Shown: in pieces, positions 7,055 to 14,987 of the stretch
How the letters are laid out: each line of letters opens with the position of its first letter
Numbering within the stretch: the first letter of the stretch is position 1
Assembly: GCA_028291485.1 (NCBI GenBank)
Contig: JAQGHZ010000608.1
Location: forward strand, 1 to 17,588
Reading direction: 5' to 3'
Source: Rubritepida sp.
GTDB lineage: Bacteria; Pseudomonadota; Alphaproteobacteria; Acetobacterales; Acetobacteraceae
DNA length: 17,588 nucleotides
Made by a program: the position numbers and the translations under genes
Notes under the pieces: generated by a model
The model's input: the letters and a program-made list of their open reading frames with translations, nothing else
Told to the model about the DNA's origin: nothing
Database searches by the model: none

Positions 7055-7065
7055 TGTCCGGTGGA

Positions 7066-8100
7066 CTACTCGGCGGCGTTGCGCCTGGCCGCCGCGTCGC
7101 GCCAGGCGAGCAGGCGGCGCAGGCCCTCGCGCATGTCCACCTGCGGCTCCCAGCCGATGGCATCCTTCGCGGCCTTGTGCACGATCTCGAAGGCGCCACC
7201 CGAGGTCAGGCGCACCTTGGTCGGATCGGGCTCGACCAGCTCGGCCTTCAGGTCCGGCCGGCCCGAAAGCTCGGCTACCAGCGTCACCAGCTGCAGCGTC
7301 GTCACCGGCTCGGGGCCCGAGGTGTTCACGGCCACGTCGGTGCTGGTGGATTCCAGCGCCATGCAATTGGCCCGCGCGAGGTCGCCCACATAGACGAAGT
7401 GCTTCGTCTCGCTGCCGTCGCCGATGACCTTCGGCCGCTCGCCGCGCTTGATGGCGTCATGCGTCTCCACGATGTAGAGCGCATTGGCCGCGCGGTAGTG
7501 CTGCCGCTCGCCATAGACGGTGGAGTAGCGCAGCACGACGTAGTCCTGCCCGTGCTTGCGGTGCGCGTCGCGGCAGAGCTGCTCGCCCATGATCTTCGAC
7601 GCGCCGTAGAGCACGGCGGCCGGCGGGGCGCCGGCGGCGTGGAACGGCGTCTCCTCGACCAGGTCGCCCTTCACGCCCGGGCCGTAGCCGTAGACTGCGT
7701 TGGAGGAGGAGAAGATGAGCTTCCGCACCTTGTTTGCGCGGCAGGCCTCCAGCACGTTCTGCACGCCGCGGATGTTGACGTCGATGCCGCCCCAGGGATC
7801 GCGGTCGAAGTTCAGCGTCATGAAGGCGGCGAGGTGGACGATGCCGTCCAGCCCCTCGGTCGCGGCCAGGAGCTGGTGCAGCTTCAGGATGTCGCCCTGA
7901 ACCACCTTCACCTTCGGGTTGCCCTCGAGGTGGGCGATGTTGGGCTGGCCGCCGAAGGAGAGGTTGTCGAAGATGACGACCTGCTCGGCGCCGCGGGCCA
8001 GCATCTCGTCCACGGTGGCGGAGCCGACGAGGCTCGCGCCGCCGATGACCATGAGCTTGCTGCCCTTCACCGGGACAGCGGCGGTGTCTTTCTTCGCCAT
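7066..8100 (-). CDS. NAD-dependent epimerase/dehydratase (extended SDR)
   Basis: This 344-residue extended short-chain dehydrogenase resembles UDP-glucose 4-epimerase and related sugar epimerases/dehydratases. The N-terminal Rossmann turn reads VIGGASLVG (18-26); the middle Gly of the usual GGAGFIG is Ser here. An Asp (D45, in VVIFDNL) ends the second strand, as expected for NAD(H). HLAAFM (about 89-94), FSSSNAVYG (130-138) and the catalytic YGASK (Y165, K169) follow, then RYSTVYGERQ (191-200). An ATG two bases past the aldehyde dehydrogenase stop is the start, and no strong ribosome site is visible, so coupled translation is likely. Context within a catabolic cluster and away from polysaccharide genes suggests a role in sugar-acid or small-molecule oxidation rather than nucleotide-sugar synthesis, but the substrate is not determined by sequence. 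Confidence 0.87.
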   Translation of the reverse strand: MAKKDTAAVPVKGSKLMVIGGASLVGSATVDEMLARGAEQVVIFDNLSFGGQPNIAHLEGNPKVKVVQGDILKLHQLLAATEGLDGIVHLAAFMTLNFDRDPWGGIDVNIRGVQNVLEACRANKVRKLIFSSSNAVYGYGPGVKGDLVEETPFHAAGAPPAAVLYGASKIMGEQLCRDAHRKHGQDYVVLRYSTVYGERQHYRAANALYIVETHDAIKRGERPKVIGDGSETKHFVYVGDLARANCMALESTSTDVAVNTSGPEPVTTLQLVTLVAELSGRPDLKAELVEPDPTKVRLTSGGAFEIVHKAAKDAIGWEPQVDMREGLRRLLAWRDAAARRNAAE

Positions 8101-8102
8101 GT

Positions 8103-9548
8103 TCAGCGCGCCACCGACAAGGGCTGTTCGTGCAGACCGAAATACATGCTTTTCACCTGTGCATAGAGCCGGAGGCCGTCGATGCCTTTTTCGCGACCGA
8201 TCCCGCTGTTCTTGAATCCACCGAAAGGCGTGGTGGTGACGGATTGCTTGTAGGTGTTGATCCAGACCGAGCCGGCCTCCAGCGCGCGGCCCACTCGCCA
8301 GCCGCGCTTGAAGCTCTCGGTCCAGATGCCGCAGGCCAGCCCGAAGGCCGTGGCATTGCCCTGCGCGATGAGGTCGGCCTCGTCCCGGAAAGGCAGGCAC
8401 ACCAGTACGGGGCCGAAGGCCTCCTCCTGGCAGGTCAGGGACTCGGTGGGCAGCCCGTCGATCACCGTGGGCAGGTAGTAGGCGCCCCTGGCGTAGTCCG
8501 CGCCCTCCGGCACGGCGCCGCCGCAGAGGATGTTCCCGCCCTCGCTGCGCGCACGGTCCACGAAGCGGATCACGCGCTCGCGGTGGTGGAAGGAGGCCAG
8601 CGGGCCCATCTCCACGCCATCAGCATCGGGAGCGGCCACGCGCAGGGTCTTGGCCCGCTCGATGACGCGCTTCACCACCTCGTCATAGATCGGCGCCTCG
8701 ACGAAGAGGCGCGAGCCCGCCACGCAGGACTGACCTGCCGAGCCGAAGATGCCGGCCACGACGGCAGCCACCGCATGGTCCAGATCCGCGTCGGCGAAGA
8801 CCACATGCGGCGACTTGCCGCCGAGCTCCAGCGCCGCCGGGATCAGCTTGTCGCCGCAGGTGCGGCCAATGGCGCGGCCCGTGGTGGTGCCGCCGGTAAA
8901 GCTGACCATGCGCACGCCCGGATGAGCCACCAATGCCGCGCCGATCTCCGCGCCGCGGCCCTGCACCACCTGCAGCATGCCCTCCGGCAGGCCAGCCTTC
9001 AGCGCGATGCGCGCCAGCTCCGGCGCCAGCAGCGGCGAGTCCTCGGAGGGCTTCAGCAGCACCGCGTTGCCCGCCGCCAGCGCCGGCGCCACCTTGGTGG
9101 CGTCGTTCATGATGGGCGAGTTCCACGGCGTGATGCAGGCCACGACGCCGTAAGGCTCCAGCACCGTGAAGGAGACGTAGTCGCCGCGCTGCGGGGTCAC
9201 GTCGGTCTCGATCGTCTCGCAGACGCCGGCATAGTAGCGGAAGGTGCCGATGGCGCTCTCCACCATGCCGCGGCATTCCGCCAGCGGCTTGCCGTTGTCA
9301 CGCATCTGCAGCGTGGCGAGGGCTTCCTTCTCGGCGGCGATGCCGTCGGCGATGGCCTGCAGCACCAGCGCGCGGCGGTGCGGCAGCAGCGACTTCCAGC
9401 CCGACTGATGAAAGGCCTGCCAGCCGCGCTCGACCATCGCGTCGAGGTCGGCCGGTGTCGTCACGCGCACGCGTCCCACCACCTCGCCGGTGGCGGGGTC
9501 GGTGCTGATCAGTTCATCCCCCTGGATGGAGGGCGGTAGCGCGTCCAT
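8103..9548 (-). CDS. NAD(P)-dependent aldehyde dehydrogenase
   Basis: This 481-residue cytosolic enzyme of the classic ALDH superfamily oxidises an aldehyde to its carboxylate. All core residues are present: Asn in TPWNSP (N143), Lys in LLKPSED (K166), the general-base Glu in ELGGKSP (E241), the catalytic Cys in GSAGQSCVAGSR (C275) and EEAFGPV in the cofactor region. The C-terminal blocks TTTPFGGFKNSGIGREKG are typical of the betaine/hydroxymuconic-semialdehyde/lactaldehyde-like group. The start ATG at 9548 has a GGGGAA site six bases upstream. Longer in-frame starts would run into the shared regulatory gap and are less likely. It is the first gene of the leftward catabolic operon, divergent from a GntR regulator that probably controls it. 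The true aldehyde is unknown. Confidence 0.93.
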   Translation of the reverse strand: MDALPPSIQGDELISTDPATGEVVGRVRVTTPADLDAMVERGWQAFHQSGWKSLLPHRRALVLQAIADGIAAEKEALATLQMRDNGKPLAECRGMVESAIGTFRYYAGVCETIETDVTPQRGDYVSFTVLEPYGVVACITPWNSPIMNDATKVAPALAAGNAVLLKPSEDSPLLAPELARIALKAGLPEGMLQVVQGRGAEIGAALVAHPGVRMVSFTGGTTTGRAIGRTCGDKLIPAALELGGKSPHVVFADADLDHAVAAVVAGIFGSAGQSCVAGSRLFVEAPIYDEVVKRVIERAKTLRVAAPDADGVEMGPLASFHHRERVIRFVDRARSEGGNILCGGAVPEGADYARGAYYLPTVIDGLPTESLTCQEEAFGPVLVCLPFRDEADLIAQGNATAFGLACGIWTESFKRGWRVGRALEAGSVWINTYKQSVTTTPFGGFKNSGIGREKGIDGLRLYAQVKSMYFGLHEQPLSVAR

Positions 9549-9669
9549 GCGGCGTTCCCCGTTTTTGCTGGCTGCCAAGTGGGTGGTTGCGAGGGGTTTG
9601 CGCGCATCCGGAAGGGCTGGAAAGTGGGTCGATGTTGCCAATTACGGCGATAGTATTATTGATAATCCT
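9549..9669. promoter_or_regulatory. Divergent promoter region between ALDH operon and GntR gene
   Basis: This 121-bp gap separates the divergent aldehyde dehydrogenase and regulator starts. The part from about 9640 to 9669 is strikingly AT-rich against a very GC-rich background, as expected for promoters. A TTGCCA (9635-9640) could be a plus-strand -35-like element, but no well-spaced -10 is convincing. An 8-bp direct repeat AAGTGGGT occurs at 9577-9584 and 9622-9629, 45 bases apart. Both transcription units probably start here. Confidence 0.6.
9655..9666. promoter_or_regulatory. Candidate GntR operator palindrome
   Basis: The perfect inverted repeat ATTAT-TG-ATAAT lies three bases before the ATG of the GntR/FCD regulator, inside the only AT-rich patch of the divergent gap. 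Short AT-rich palindromes in this position are common operators for FCD-type GntR proteins, which often repress themselves and the divergent operon. The match is to the general style of site, not to a specific consensus. Confidence 0.45.
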
Positions 9670-10380
9670 ATGGACGATCTGCCCGCCGCAAAGGCTCCAT
9701 CCCGCACCACGCGCGACGTCGAGCTGCCCGGGCAGGTCGCGGCGGTCATCGCCGCCATCGAGACCGACATCATCCGCGGCCGGGTCCTGCCGCGCACGCG
9801 GCTGATCGAAGACCATCTGATGGAGGATTACGACGCCAAGCGCCACGTGGTGCGTGCCGCGCTGGCGGAGCTGCAGCGCCTGGGCGTCGTGACCAAGCCG
9901 CGCCACCGCGGTGCCGAGCTGCCCCTCTTCACCGCGGCCGAGCTCGACGACCTCTACGCCATGCGCGCCGTGCTGCATCGGGCCGCCGCCCAGGCCACGC
10001 CCTTCCCGGTGCCGCGGGCGCGCATGGCCGAGGTGACCGCGGCCATGAACGCCCATGCCGCCGCCGCCCGCAGCGGGGACCTGATCCGCATCCACCGCGA
10101 GAACATGGCCTTTCACCGCGCGCTCTTCGGCCTCTGCGACAACCCGTACCTGGCGGAATCCATCCGCCTGCACGACTGGCTGAGCTTTCCCGCGCGTGCC
10201 TACGGCGCCGCGGACCCCGGCGCGCTCGCCCAGGCCTGCGAGGAGCACGAGGCGATGGTGGAGGCGCTGCGCGCTCGAGACCGTGGCGCGCTGGAGCACC
10301 TTTCCGTCACGCATATGGAGCGCGCCCGGCAGCTCTACATCCAGAAATTCCTCGCCGGGAACGTCCCACCGCGCCGCTGA
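9670..10380 (+). CDS. GntR family transcriptional regulator, FCD domain
   Basis: This 236-residue DNA-binding regulator is the only plus-strand gene. The N-terminal winged helix (about 20-85) shows the GntR pattern: ETDIIRGRVLPRTRLIEDHL, KRHVVRAALAELQRLGVVT, then a wing with KPRHRGAEL. The helical C-terminal FCD domain senses a small molecule. It keeps three likely metal-binding His residues, in MAFHRAL (H149), EEHEAMV (H193) and THMERA (H215), while the usual first Asp is Asn (N145). FCD regulators often answer to organic acids. It diverges from the aldehyde dehydrogenase operon, its most likely target, and runs tail-to-tail into livM 52 bases on, with no clear terminator between. The ATG at 9670 has no visible ribosome site, and in-frame codons upstream offer no better start, so the N-terminus is a little uncertain. 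Confidence 0.88.
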   Translation: MDDLPAAKAPSRTTRDVELPGQVAAVIAAIETDIIRGRVLPRTRLIEDHLMEDYDAKRHVVRAALAELQRLGVVTKPRHRGAELPLFTAAELDDLYAMRAVLHRAAAQATPFPVPRARMAEVTAAMNAHAAAARSGDLIRIHRENMAFHRALFGLCDNPYLAESIRLHDWLSFPARAYGAADPGALAQACEEHEAMVEALRARDRGALEHLSVTHMERARQLYIQKFLAGNVPPRR

Positions 10381-10432
10381 GGATGCGGTGAGCCGGCTCG
10401 GCCGTGGCGCGAAGACGTGGGGGACGAAGCCC

Positions 10433-11416
10433 TCACAGCCGCACGCGCAGCCAGTTCCCGATCTCGCCCACCAGCCCGCGCCGGAAGGCGAGCACGCATA
10501 GCACGAAGATCACCCCCTGGATCACCGTCACCCAGGCGCCGAACTCGGCCAGGTAGTTCTGCATGGTGATGATGACGGCCGCGCCCAGGAAGGGCCCGAA
10601 GATGGTGCCGAGCCCGCCCACCAGCGACATCAGCACGACCTCGCCGGACATCGTCCAGAACACGTCGGTCAGTGTGGCGATGCCGAAGACGAGGGATTTG
10701 AGCCCGCCCGCCACGCCCGCCAGCCCGGCCGAGAGCACGAAGGCCATCAGCTTGTAGTCGTCCGTGCGGTAGCCGAGCGAGGTGGCGCGCGGCTCGTTCT
10801 CGCGGATGGACTTCAGCACCATGCCGAAGGGCGAGTGCACGATGCGGTGAATCAGCAGGAAGCCCGCCAGGAAGACGCCCGCCGTCAGCCAGTACATGTT
10901 CATGTCGCGGCTGAGGTCGACGATGCCGAGGAAGAAGCCGCGCGGGATGGACTGGATGCCGTCCTCGCCGCCGGTGAAGGGCGCCTGCACGCAGAAGAAG
11001 TAGACCATCTGCGCGAAGGCCAGGGTGATCATGGCGAAGTAGATGCCCTGCCGGCGGATCGCGATCCAGCCGATGACGAGGCCGAGCGCGGCACCCACCA
11101 GGCCACCGAGGACGATCGAAAGCTCCGGCGGCAGGCCCCACACCTTGGCGGTGTAGCCGGTGATGTAGCCGCCCATCCCGAAATACGCCGCATGGCCGAA
11201 GCTCAGCAGGCCGACATAGCCGATGAGCAGGTTGAAGGCGCAGGCGAAGAGCGCGAAGCACAGCAGCTTCATCAGGAAGACGGGGTAGAGGAAGAAGGGG
11301 CTGATCGCGAGGAAGGCGATCAGCAGGACGAAGGCGACGACCTGCGCCTGACTGAAGCCGAGGAAGAAGGCTTCCTCGTTGCGGAATTCGGTGCCGCTGA
11401 AGCCGGGTGCCGCCAT
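10433..11416 (-). CDS. livM: Branched-chain amino acid-type ABC permease LivM
   Basis: This 327-residue inner-membrane permease is one half of the channel of a HAAT-family importer. After a short polar N-terminus, hydrophobic helices run from about residue 27 on. The LivM signatures NLLIGYVGLLSFGHAAYFGM (about 62-81) and IGWIAIRRQGIYFAMITLAF follow, then the EAA-like coupling region SIRENEPRATSLGYRTDDYK (about 213-232). The terminal part holds GGLGTIFGPFLGAAVI. Length is typical for LivM without a fused ATPase. It starts three bases past the livH stop with a GGGAGG ribosome site inside the livH end, and it is the last gene of the cassette. It converges with the GntR gene. The ligand is set by the binding proteins and may not be a branched-chain amino acid. 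Confidence 0.94.
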   Translation of the reverse strand: MAAPGFSGTEFRNEEAFFLGFSQAQVVAFVLLIAFLAISPFFLYPVFLMKLLCFALFACAFNLLIGYVGLLSFGHAAYFGMGGYITGYTAKVWGLPPELSIVLGGLVGAALGLVIGWIAIRRQGIYFAMITLAFAQMVYFFCVQAPFTGGEDGIQSIPRGFFLGIVDLSRDMNMYWLTAGVFLAGFLLIHRIVHSPFGMVLKSIRENEPRATSLGYRTDDYKLMAFVLSAGLAGVAGGLKSLVFGIATLTDVFWTMSGEVVLMSLVGGLGTIFGPFLGAAVIITMQNYLAEFGAWVTVIQGVIFVLCVLAFRRGLVGEIGNWLRVRL

Positions 11417-11419
11417 GGC

Positions 11420-12304
11420 TCAGGCCCTCCCGAAGAGGCCGGCGGGGCGCGCCAGCAGCACGATGGCCATGACCACGAAGATCACGGTGGCAGAGGCTTC
11501 CGGATAGAACACCTTGGTCAGACCTTCGATGATGCCGAGGCCGAAGCCCGTGATGACGGAGCCGAGGATGGACCCCATGCCGCCGATGACGACGACGGCG
11601 AAGACGATGATGATGAGGTTCGACCCCATCTGCGGGTTCACCGAGTAGATCGGCGCCGCCAGCACGCCGGCGAAGGCGGCGAGCGCCACGCCCGCGCCGT
11701 AGGTCAGGGTCATCAGCCGCGGCACGTTGATGCCGAAGGCCTGCACCAGCGCCGCATTCTCGGTGGAGGCGCGCAGGTAGCTGCCGATCTTGGTCTTCTC
11801 GATGACGAGCCAGGTGCCGATGCACATCACCACGGCCACGGCGACGACCCAGCCGCGGTAGACGGGCATGTACATGAAGCCCAGGTCCCAGGCGCCGGAG
11901 AGCTGCGGCGGGATGCGGTAGGGCAGGCCGGAGCTGCCGTACTGGTTGCGGAAGATGCCCTCGATGATGAGGCCGAGTCCGAAGGTGAGCAGCAGGCCGT
12001 AGAGATGATCGAGCTTGTACAATCGCGCGATCATCGTGCGTTCGAGGATCACGCCGAAGACGCCCACGAGCAGCGGCGCCAGGATCAGCGCCCACCAGTA
12101 GTTGAGCCCCGCATATTCGAGCAGCATCCAGGCGACGAAGGCGCCCATCATGAACTGCGCGCCGTGCGCGAAGTTGATGACGTTGAGCATGCCGAAGATG
12201 ACGGCCAGACCGAGCGACAGCAGCGCGTAGAAGGCGCCGTTGATGAGCCCGAGAAGCAACTGGCCGAAGAGCAGCGGTGCCGGAATTCCGAAAATATCGT
12301 CCAT
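11420..12304 (-). CDS. livH: Branched-chain amino acid-type ABC permease LivH
   Basis: This 294-residue inner-membrane permease is the partner of LivM. It opens with the LivH block LLLGLINGAFYALLSLGLAV (about 16-35) and GMLNVINFAHGAQFMMGAF (38-56). The middle carries LLTFGLGLIIEG (about 104-115), and the cytoplasmic coupling region reads KIGSYLRASTENAALVQAFG. The GGMGSILGSVITGFGLGIIE block and ARPAGLFGRA end close the protein. Several long hydrophobic helices span its length. The ATG at 12304 is chosen because it starts the LivH homology and has an AGAGGA site upstream; the frame remains open further upstream as a shadow of the binding-protein gene. It begins 14 bases after the third binding-protein gene and is followed by livM after three bases. 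Confidence 0.94.
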   Translation of the reverse strand: MDDIFGIPAPLLFGQLLLGLINGAFYALLSLGLAVIFGMLNVINFAHGAQFMMGAFVAWMLLEYAGLNYWWALILAPLLVGVFGVILERTMIARLYKLDHLYGLLLTFGLGLIIEGIFRNQYGSSGLPYRIPPQLSGAWDLGFMYMPVYRGWVVAVAVVMCIGTWLVIEKTKIGSYLRASTENAALVQAFGINVPRLMTLTYGAGVALAAFAGVLAAPIYSVNPQMGSNLIIIVFAVVVIGGMGSILGSVITGFGLGIIEGLTKVFYPEASATVIFVVMAIVLLARPAGLFGRA

Positions 12305-12318
12305 ACGCGGTCTATCCT

Positions 12319-13551
12319 CTAAAGAGCGGGGCCTCTGACGAGCGGGCAACCGCCCTCTTGCATCGGCCTGAAGGCGTCCTCGGCCGCGGTGGTGGCGATG
12401 GTCTTGTAGTAGTCCCAGGGGCCGCGCGATTCCTCCGGTGTCTTCACCTGGAAGAGATGGGCGGGGTGCAGCTTGCGGCCGTCCTCGCGCAGGCGGCCGG
12501 GGCCGAAAGCGTCGTCGTCGGTCGGCATGGCTTTCATGCGCGCGAGGACGGCGGCGCCGTCCAACTCGGCGACGGAAGGGCCCAGCGCGGCCGCGGCCTT
12601 CAGGTAGTGCGCGACGGCGCTGTAGCAGCCGGCATGCACGGCGCCCGGCATGGCCCGGTTCGGCATTCGCGGCTGCACGCGCGCGGCGAAGGCGCGCGTG
12701 CGGTCGTTCAGGTCCCAGTAGAAGCTCTCGGTCAGCAGCAGCTCCTGCGCGGCACGCAAGCCGAGCGCGTGCACCTCGCTGAGGCTCATCAGCAGGCCGA
12801 CCAGGCGCATGCTGCGGGCGAGGCCGAATTCGCGCGCCTGGATGATGCAGTTGGCGGTGTCGGTGCCGGCATTGGCGAGGCCCAGCACCATCGCGCGCGA
12901 GGCCTGCGCCTGCAGCAGGAAAGACGAGAAATCCGTCGTCGCCGGAAAGGGATAGCGCACCGAGCCGAGGACGGCGCCGCCCTCCGCCTCGATGAAGGAA
13001 GTGACGTCGCGCTGGAGCACGGTGCCGAAGGCGTAGTCGGCGGTGACGAAGAACCAGCTCTCGCCGCCCGTGCGCGTCACCGCGGCGCCGGTGCCCTTGG
13101 CGAGCATATAGGTGTCGTAGGCCCAGTGCGCCGTGTTGGGCGAGCAGGCCGCGCCGGTGAGCTCCGCCGAGGCGGCGCCGCTGTTGAGGAACACCTTGTT
13201 CTTCTGCCGCGCGATACCGCTGACGGCGAGCGCGACCGAGGTGGTCGGCACGTCCACGATCGCGTCCACACCCTGGTCGTACCATTGCCGCGCGATGGAC
13301 GAGCCGGTGTCCGGGCGGTTCTGGTGGTCGGCCTGGATCACCTCGACGGAGAGGCCGAGCGGGCCCGCGAAATCCGCCACGGCCTGCTGCGTGCAGACGA
13401 CGCTGCCCATCCCCGTCGGGTCGCGATAGGGGCCGGACATGTCGGTCAGCACGCCGATGCGCAGGGTGGAACCCTGGGCGCGCAGCCGCGCGGCCGGCAT
13501 CGCAGCAAGCCCGCCGAAGGCGGCGAGCAGATGTCTGCGGGGCGGGCTCAT
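12319..13551 (-). CDS. ABC transporter substrate-binding protein, LivJ/LivK-like (third of three)
   Basis: This 410-residue periplasmic binding protein (Peripla_BP_6/Leu-Ile-Val-binding type) belongs to the Liv cassette. Its signal peptide has a twin arginine (PPRRHLLAAF) and probable cleavage at LRA-Q (25/26). The mature domain starts STLRIGVLTDMSGPYRD and shows EVIQADHQNRPD (70-81), a pocket-forming DVPTTSVALAV (100-110), SPNTAHWAYDTYML and SWFFVTADYAFG (165-176). It is the most diverged of the three tandem paralogues: in the stretch from SWFF to EFG, 57 of 79 residues equal the first copy and 58 equal the second. A GAGGA ribosome site lies eight bases before the ATG. It sits 14 bases before livH. 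The ligand is unknown; related proteins include short-chain amide and urea sensors as well as amino-acid receptors. Confidence 0.93.
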   Translation of the reverse strand: MSPPRRHLLAAFGGLAAMPAARLRAQGSTLRIGVLTDMSGPYRDPTGMGSVVCTQQAVADFAGPLGLSVEVIQADHQNRPDTGSSIARQWYDQGVDAIVDVPTTSVALAVSGIARQKNKVFLNSGAASAELTGAACSPNTAHWAYDTYMLAKGTGAAVTRTGGESWFFVTADYAFGTVLQRDVTSFIEAEGGAVLGSVRYPFPATTDFSSFLLQAQASRAMVLGLANAGTDTANCIIQAREFGLARSMRLVGLLMSLSEVHALGLRAAQELLLTESFYWDLNDRTRAFAARVQPRMPNRAMPGAVHAGCYSAVAHYLKAAAALGPSVAELDGAAVLARMKAMPTDDDAFGPGRLREDGRKLHPAHLFQVKTPEESRGPWDYYKTIATTAAEDAFRPMQEGGCPLVRGPAL

Positions 13552-13621
13552 GCGCGGGTCCTCGGTGGGTGAAAGGGAAGGAGGGTGGCGCGGCTCTTGG
13601 CGGCCGCTTCCACCGCTCGGA

Positions 13622-14863
13622 TCAGGTCCGGACGAAGGGGCAGCCGCCCTCGGAGAGCGGCCGCCAGGCTTCGTCCGCGGCGGTGGTCTGCAGGAGCTTG
13701 AGGTAGTCCCAAGGCCCGCGGGATTCGGCCGGCGACTTCACCTCGAAGAGGTAGGAGGGGACCATCATCCGCCCGTCCTGCCGCAGCGTGCCGCGCCCGA
13801 AGGCCTCATCCTCCACGGGGAGGCCCTTCATGCGGTTCATGACCTCGATGCCCGAGACCTTGGAGGCCGCGACGCCAATGTCGGCGACCGCCTTCAGATA
13901 GTGCAGCGTCGCCGAATAGTTGCCGGCCGTGACCATGTTGGGCATGGCGCGGTTGTTCAGCCGCGGCTGAACACGGCGGCTGAAGGCGCGGGTGCGGTCG
14001 TCGAGGTCCCAATAGAAGCTCTCGGTCATCACCAGGCCCTGGGCACTCTCGAGACCCAGCGCGTGGACGTCGGCGATGAACATCAGCAGGGCGGCGAGCT
14101 TGGTGCCGCGCCGGGTGATGCCGAACTCCGCCGCCTGCTTGATGCAGTTGATGGTATCGGCGCCGGCATTGGCAAAGCCGATCACCTTGGCGCGGCTGGC
14201 CTGCGCCTGGACCAGGAACGAGGAGAAGTCCGAGGTGGCGGGGAAGGGATAACGCACTCCGCCCGCCACCCGTCCGCCATTGGCGCGCACGAAGGCGGTG
14301 GTGTCGCGTTCCAGCGCATGGCCGAAGGCGTAGTCGGCCGTGATGAAGAACCAGCTGTCGCCCCCCGCGCGCACCATCGCGCCGCCGGTGGATTTCGCGA
14401 GCATGTAGGTGTCGTAGACCCAATGCGCCGTGTTCGGGCTGCATTGCGGGCCGGTCAGGTCGGCGGTGGCGGCGCCGACATTGATGTAGACCTTGTTCTT
14501 CTCGCGTGCGACGGAGTTGACGGCGAGGCCCACCGAGGAGGTGGGCACGTCGAGAATCATGTCCACGCCCTGGTCGTACCATTGCCGGGCGATGTTCACG
14601 CCGACATCGGGCCTGTTCTGGTGGTCGGCGCCGATCACCTCGATGTTGAAGCCGCGGCCGTTGCCGAATTCCTGCGCGGCGATCTGCGCCATCATGACGC
14701 CGTTCGGCCCGCCGATGTCGCGGTAGGGTCCGGACTGGTCGTTCATCACGCCGATCCTGATGGTGTTCGCGGCCTGCGCCCGCGCGCGGCGGCCCGGCAG
14801 CACGCCGAGGGCGGCGGCTCCGGCGGTGGCGCCCAGGAGGGCGCGGCGGTCGATCCTGCTCAT
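13622..14863 (-). CDS. ABC transporter substrate-binding protein, LivJ/LivK-like (second of three)
   Basis: This 413-residue periplasmic binding protein is paralogous to its two neighbours. The signal peptide MSRIDRRALLGATAGAAALG carries a twin arginine, with probable cleavage at ARA-Q (29/30). The mature part begins NTIRIGVMNDQSGPYRD, followed by EVIGADHQNRPDVG, DVPTSSVGLAV, CSPNTAHWVYDTYMLAKSTG and SWFFITADYAFGHALERD. By hand count 63 of 79 residues match the first copy between SWFF and EFG. It differs from both others at several pocket-side positions (MNDQ for LTDM, INVGAA for LNSGAA) and lacks the Cys of AGCYSAV, reading AGNYSAT. A GGGAG ribosome site lies eight to nine bases before the ATG. 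A three-codon out-of-frame ATG-to-TGA overlaps the start. It is 124 bases after the first copy, with a hairpin in that gap, and 70 bases before the third copy. Confidence 0.93.
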   Translation of the reverse strand: MSRIDRRALLGATAGAAALGVLPGRRARAQAANTIRIGVMNDQSGPYRDIGGPNGVMMAQIAAQEFGNGRGFNIEVIGADHQNRPDVGVNIARQWYDQGVDMILDVPTSSVGLAVNSVAREKNKVYINVGAATADLTGPQCSPNTAHWVYDTYMLAKSTGGAMVRAGGDSWFFITADYAFGHALERDTTAFVRANGGRVAGGVRYPFPATSDFSSFLVQAQASRAKVIGFANAGADTINCIKQAAEFGITRRGTKLAALLMFIADVHALGLESAQGLVMTESFYWDLDDRTRAFSRRVQPRLNNRAMPNMVTAGNYSATLHYLKAVADIGVAASKVSGIEVMNRMKGLPVEDEAFGRGTLRQDGRMMVPSYLFEVKSPAESRGPWDYLKLLQTTAADEAWRPLSEGGCPFVRT

Positions 14864-14940
14864 TGGTTCATTCTCCCTGCGAGAAGGGGGCGGGCGGTCT
14901 TTGCCGCCTCGCCCCGGTTTTGATTCGTCCGGAGTGCGAT

Positions 14941-14966
14941 CCGCGGAGGCCGAACGGCCGAAGCGG
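14941..14966 (-). other. Hairpin between first and second binding-protein genes
   Basis: On the minus-strand transcript CCGC at 14966-14963 pairs with GCGG at 14944-14941, and GGCCG at 14959-14955 pairs with CGGCC at 14952-14948, around a tiny loop and a 3x3 internal bulge. It lies 21 bases after the first binding-protein stop, in the longest gap of the cassette. No T-run follows. It may cap the upstream messenger, which would keep livG-livF plus one receptor more abundant, or partly terminate it. Confidence 0.4.
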
Positions 14967-14987
14967 TGAATCGCCCTCTCGGCAAAG

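Noticed and set aside
6006..7199. A longer start for the Bug receptor at 7199
   Set aside because: The extension overlaps the epimerase gene and lacks homology. The signal peptide and GAGGAAA site fix the start at 6977.
10381..10432. A bidirectional terminator between the convergent GntR and livM genes
   Set aside because: Only weak GC complementarity around 10390-10408 and no T-run on either strand. Not strong enough to annotate.
10835..12322. Long plus-strand open frame of 495 codons, very rich in Asp, Glu and His
   Set aside because: It is the antisense image of the hydrophobic livH and livM genes, since hydrophobic codons read backward give acidic and His codons. No ribosome site or family match.
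11420..13285. Extended 621-codon frame containing LivH, suggesting a larger fusion permease
   Set aside because: LivH homology starts at the ATG at 12304. The added N-terminal part is low-complexity shadow of the binding-protein gene.
14864..14877. A three-codon leader ORF (ATG-AAC-CAA-TGA) overlapping the second receptor's start
   Set aside because: The ribosome site is too close to its ATG to serve it and fits the receptor start better. Probably chance.
13439..14923. Plus-strand 494-codon frame opposite the second binding protein
   Set aside because: Antisense shadow. The minus-strand gene has a signal peptide, ribosome site and clear paralogues on both sides.
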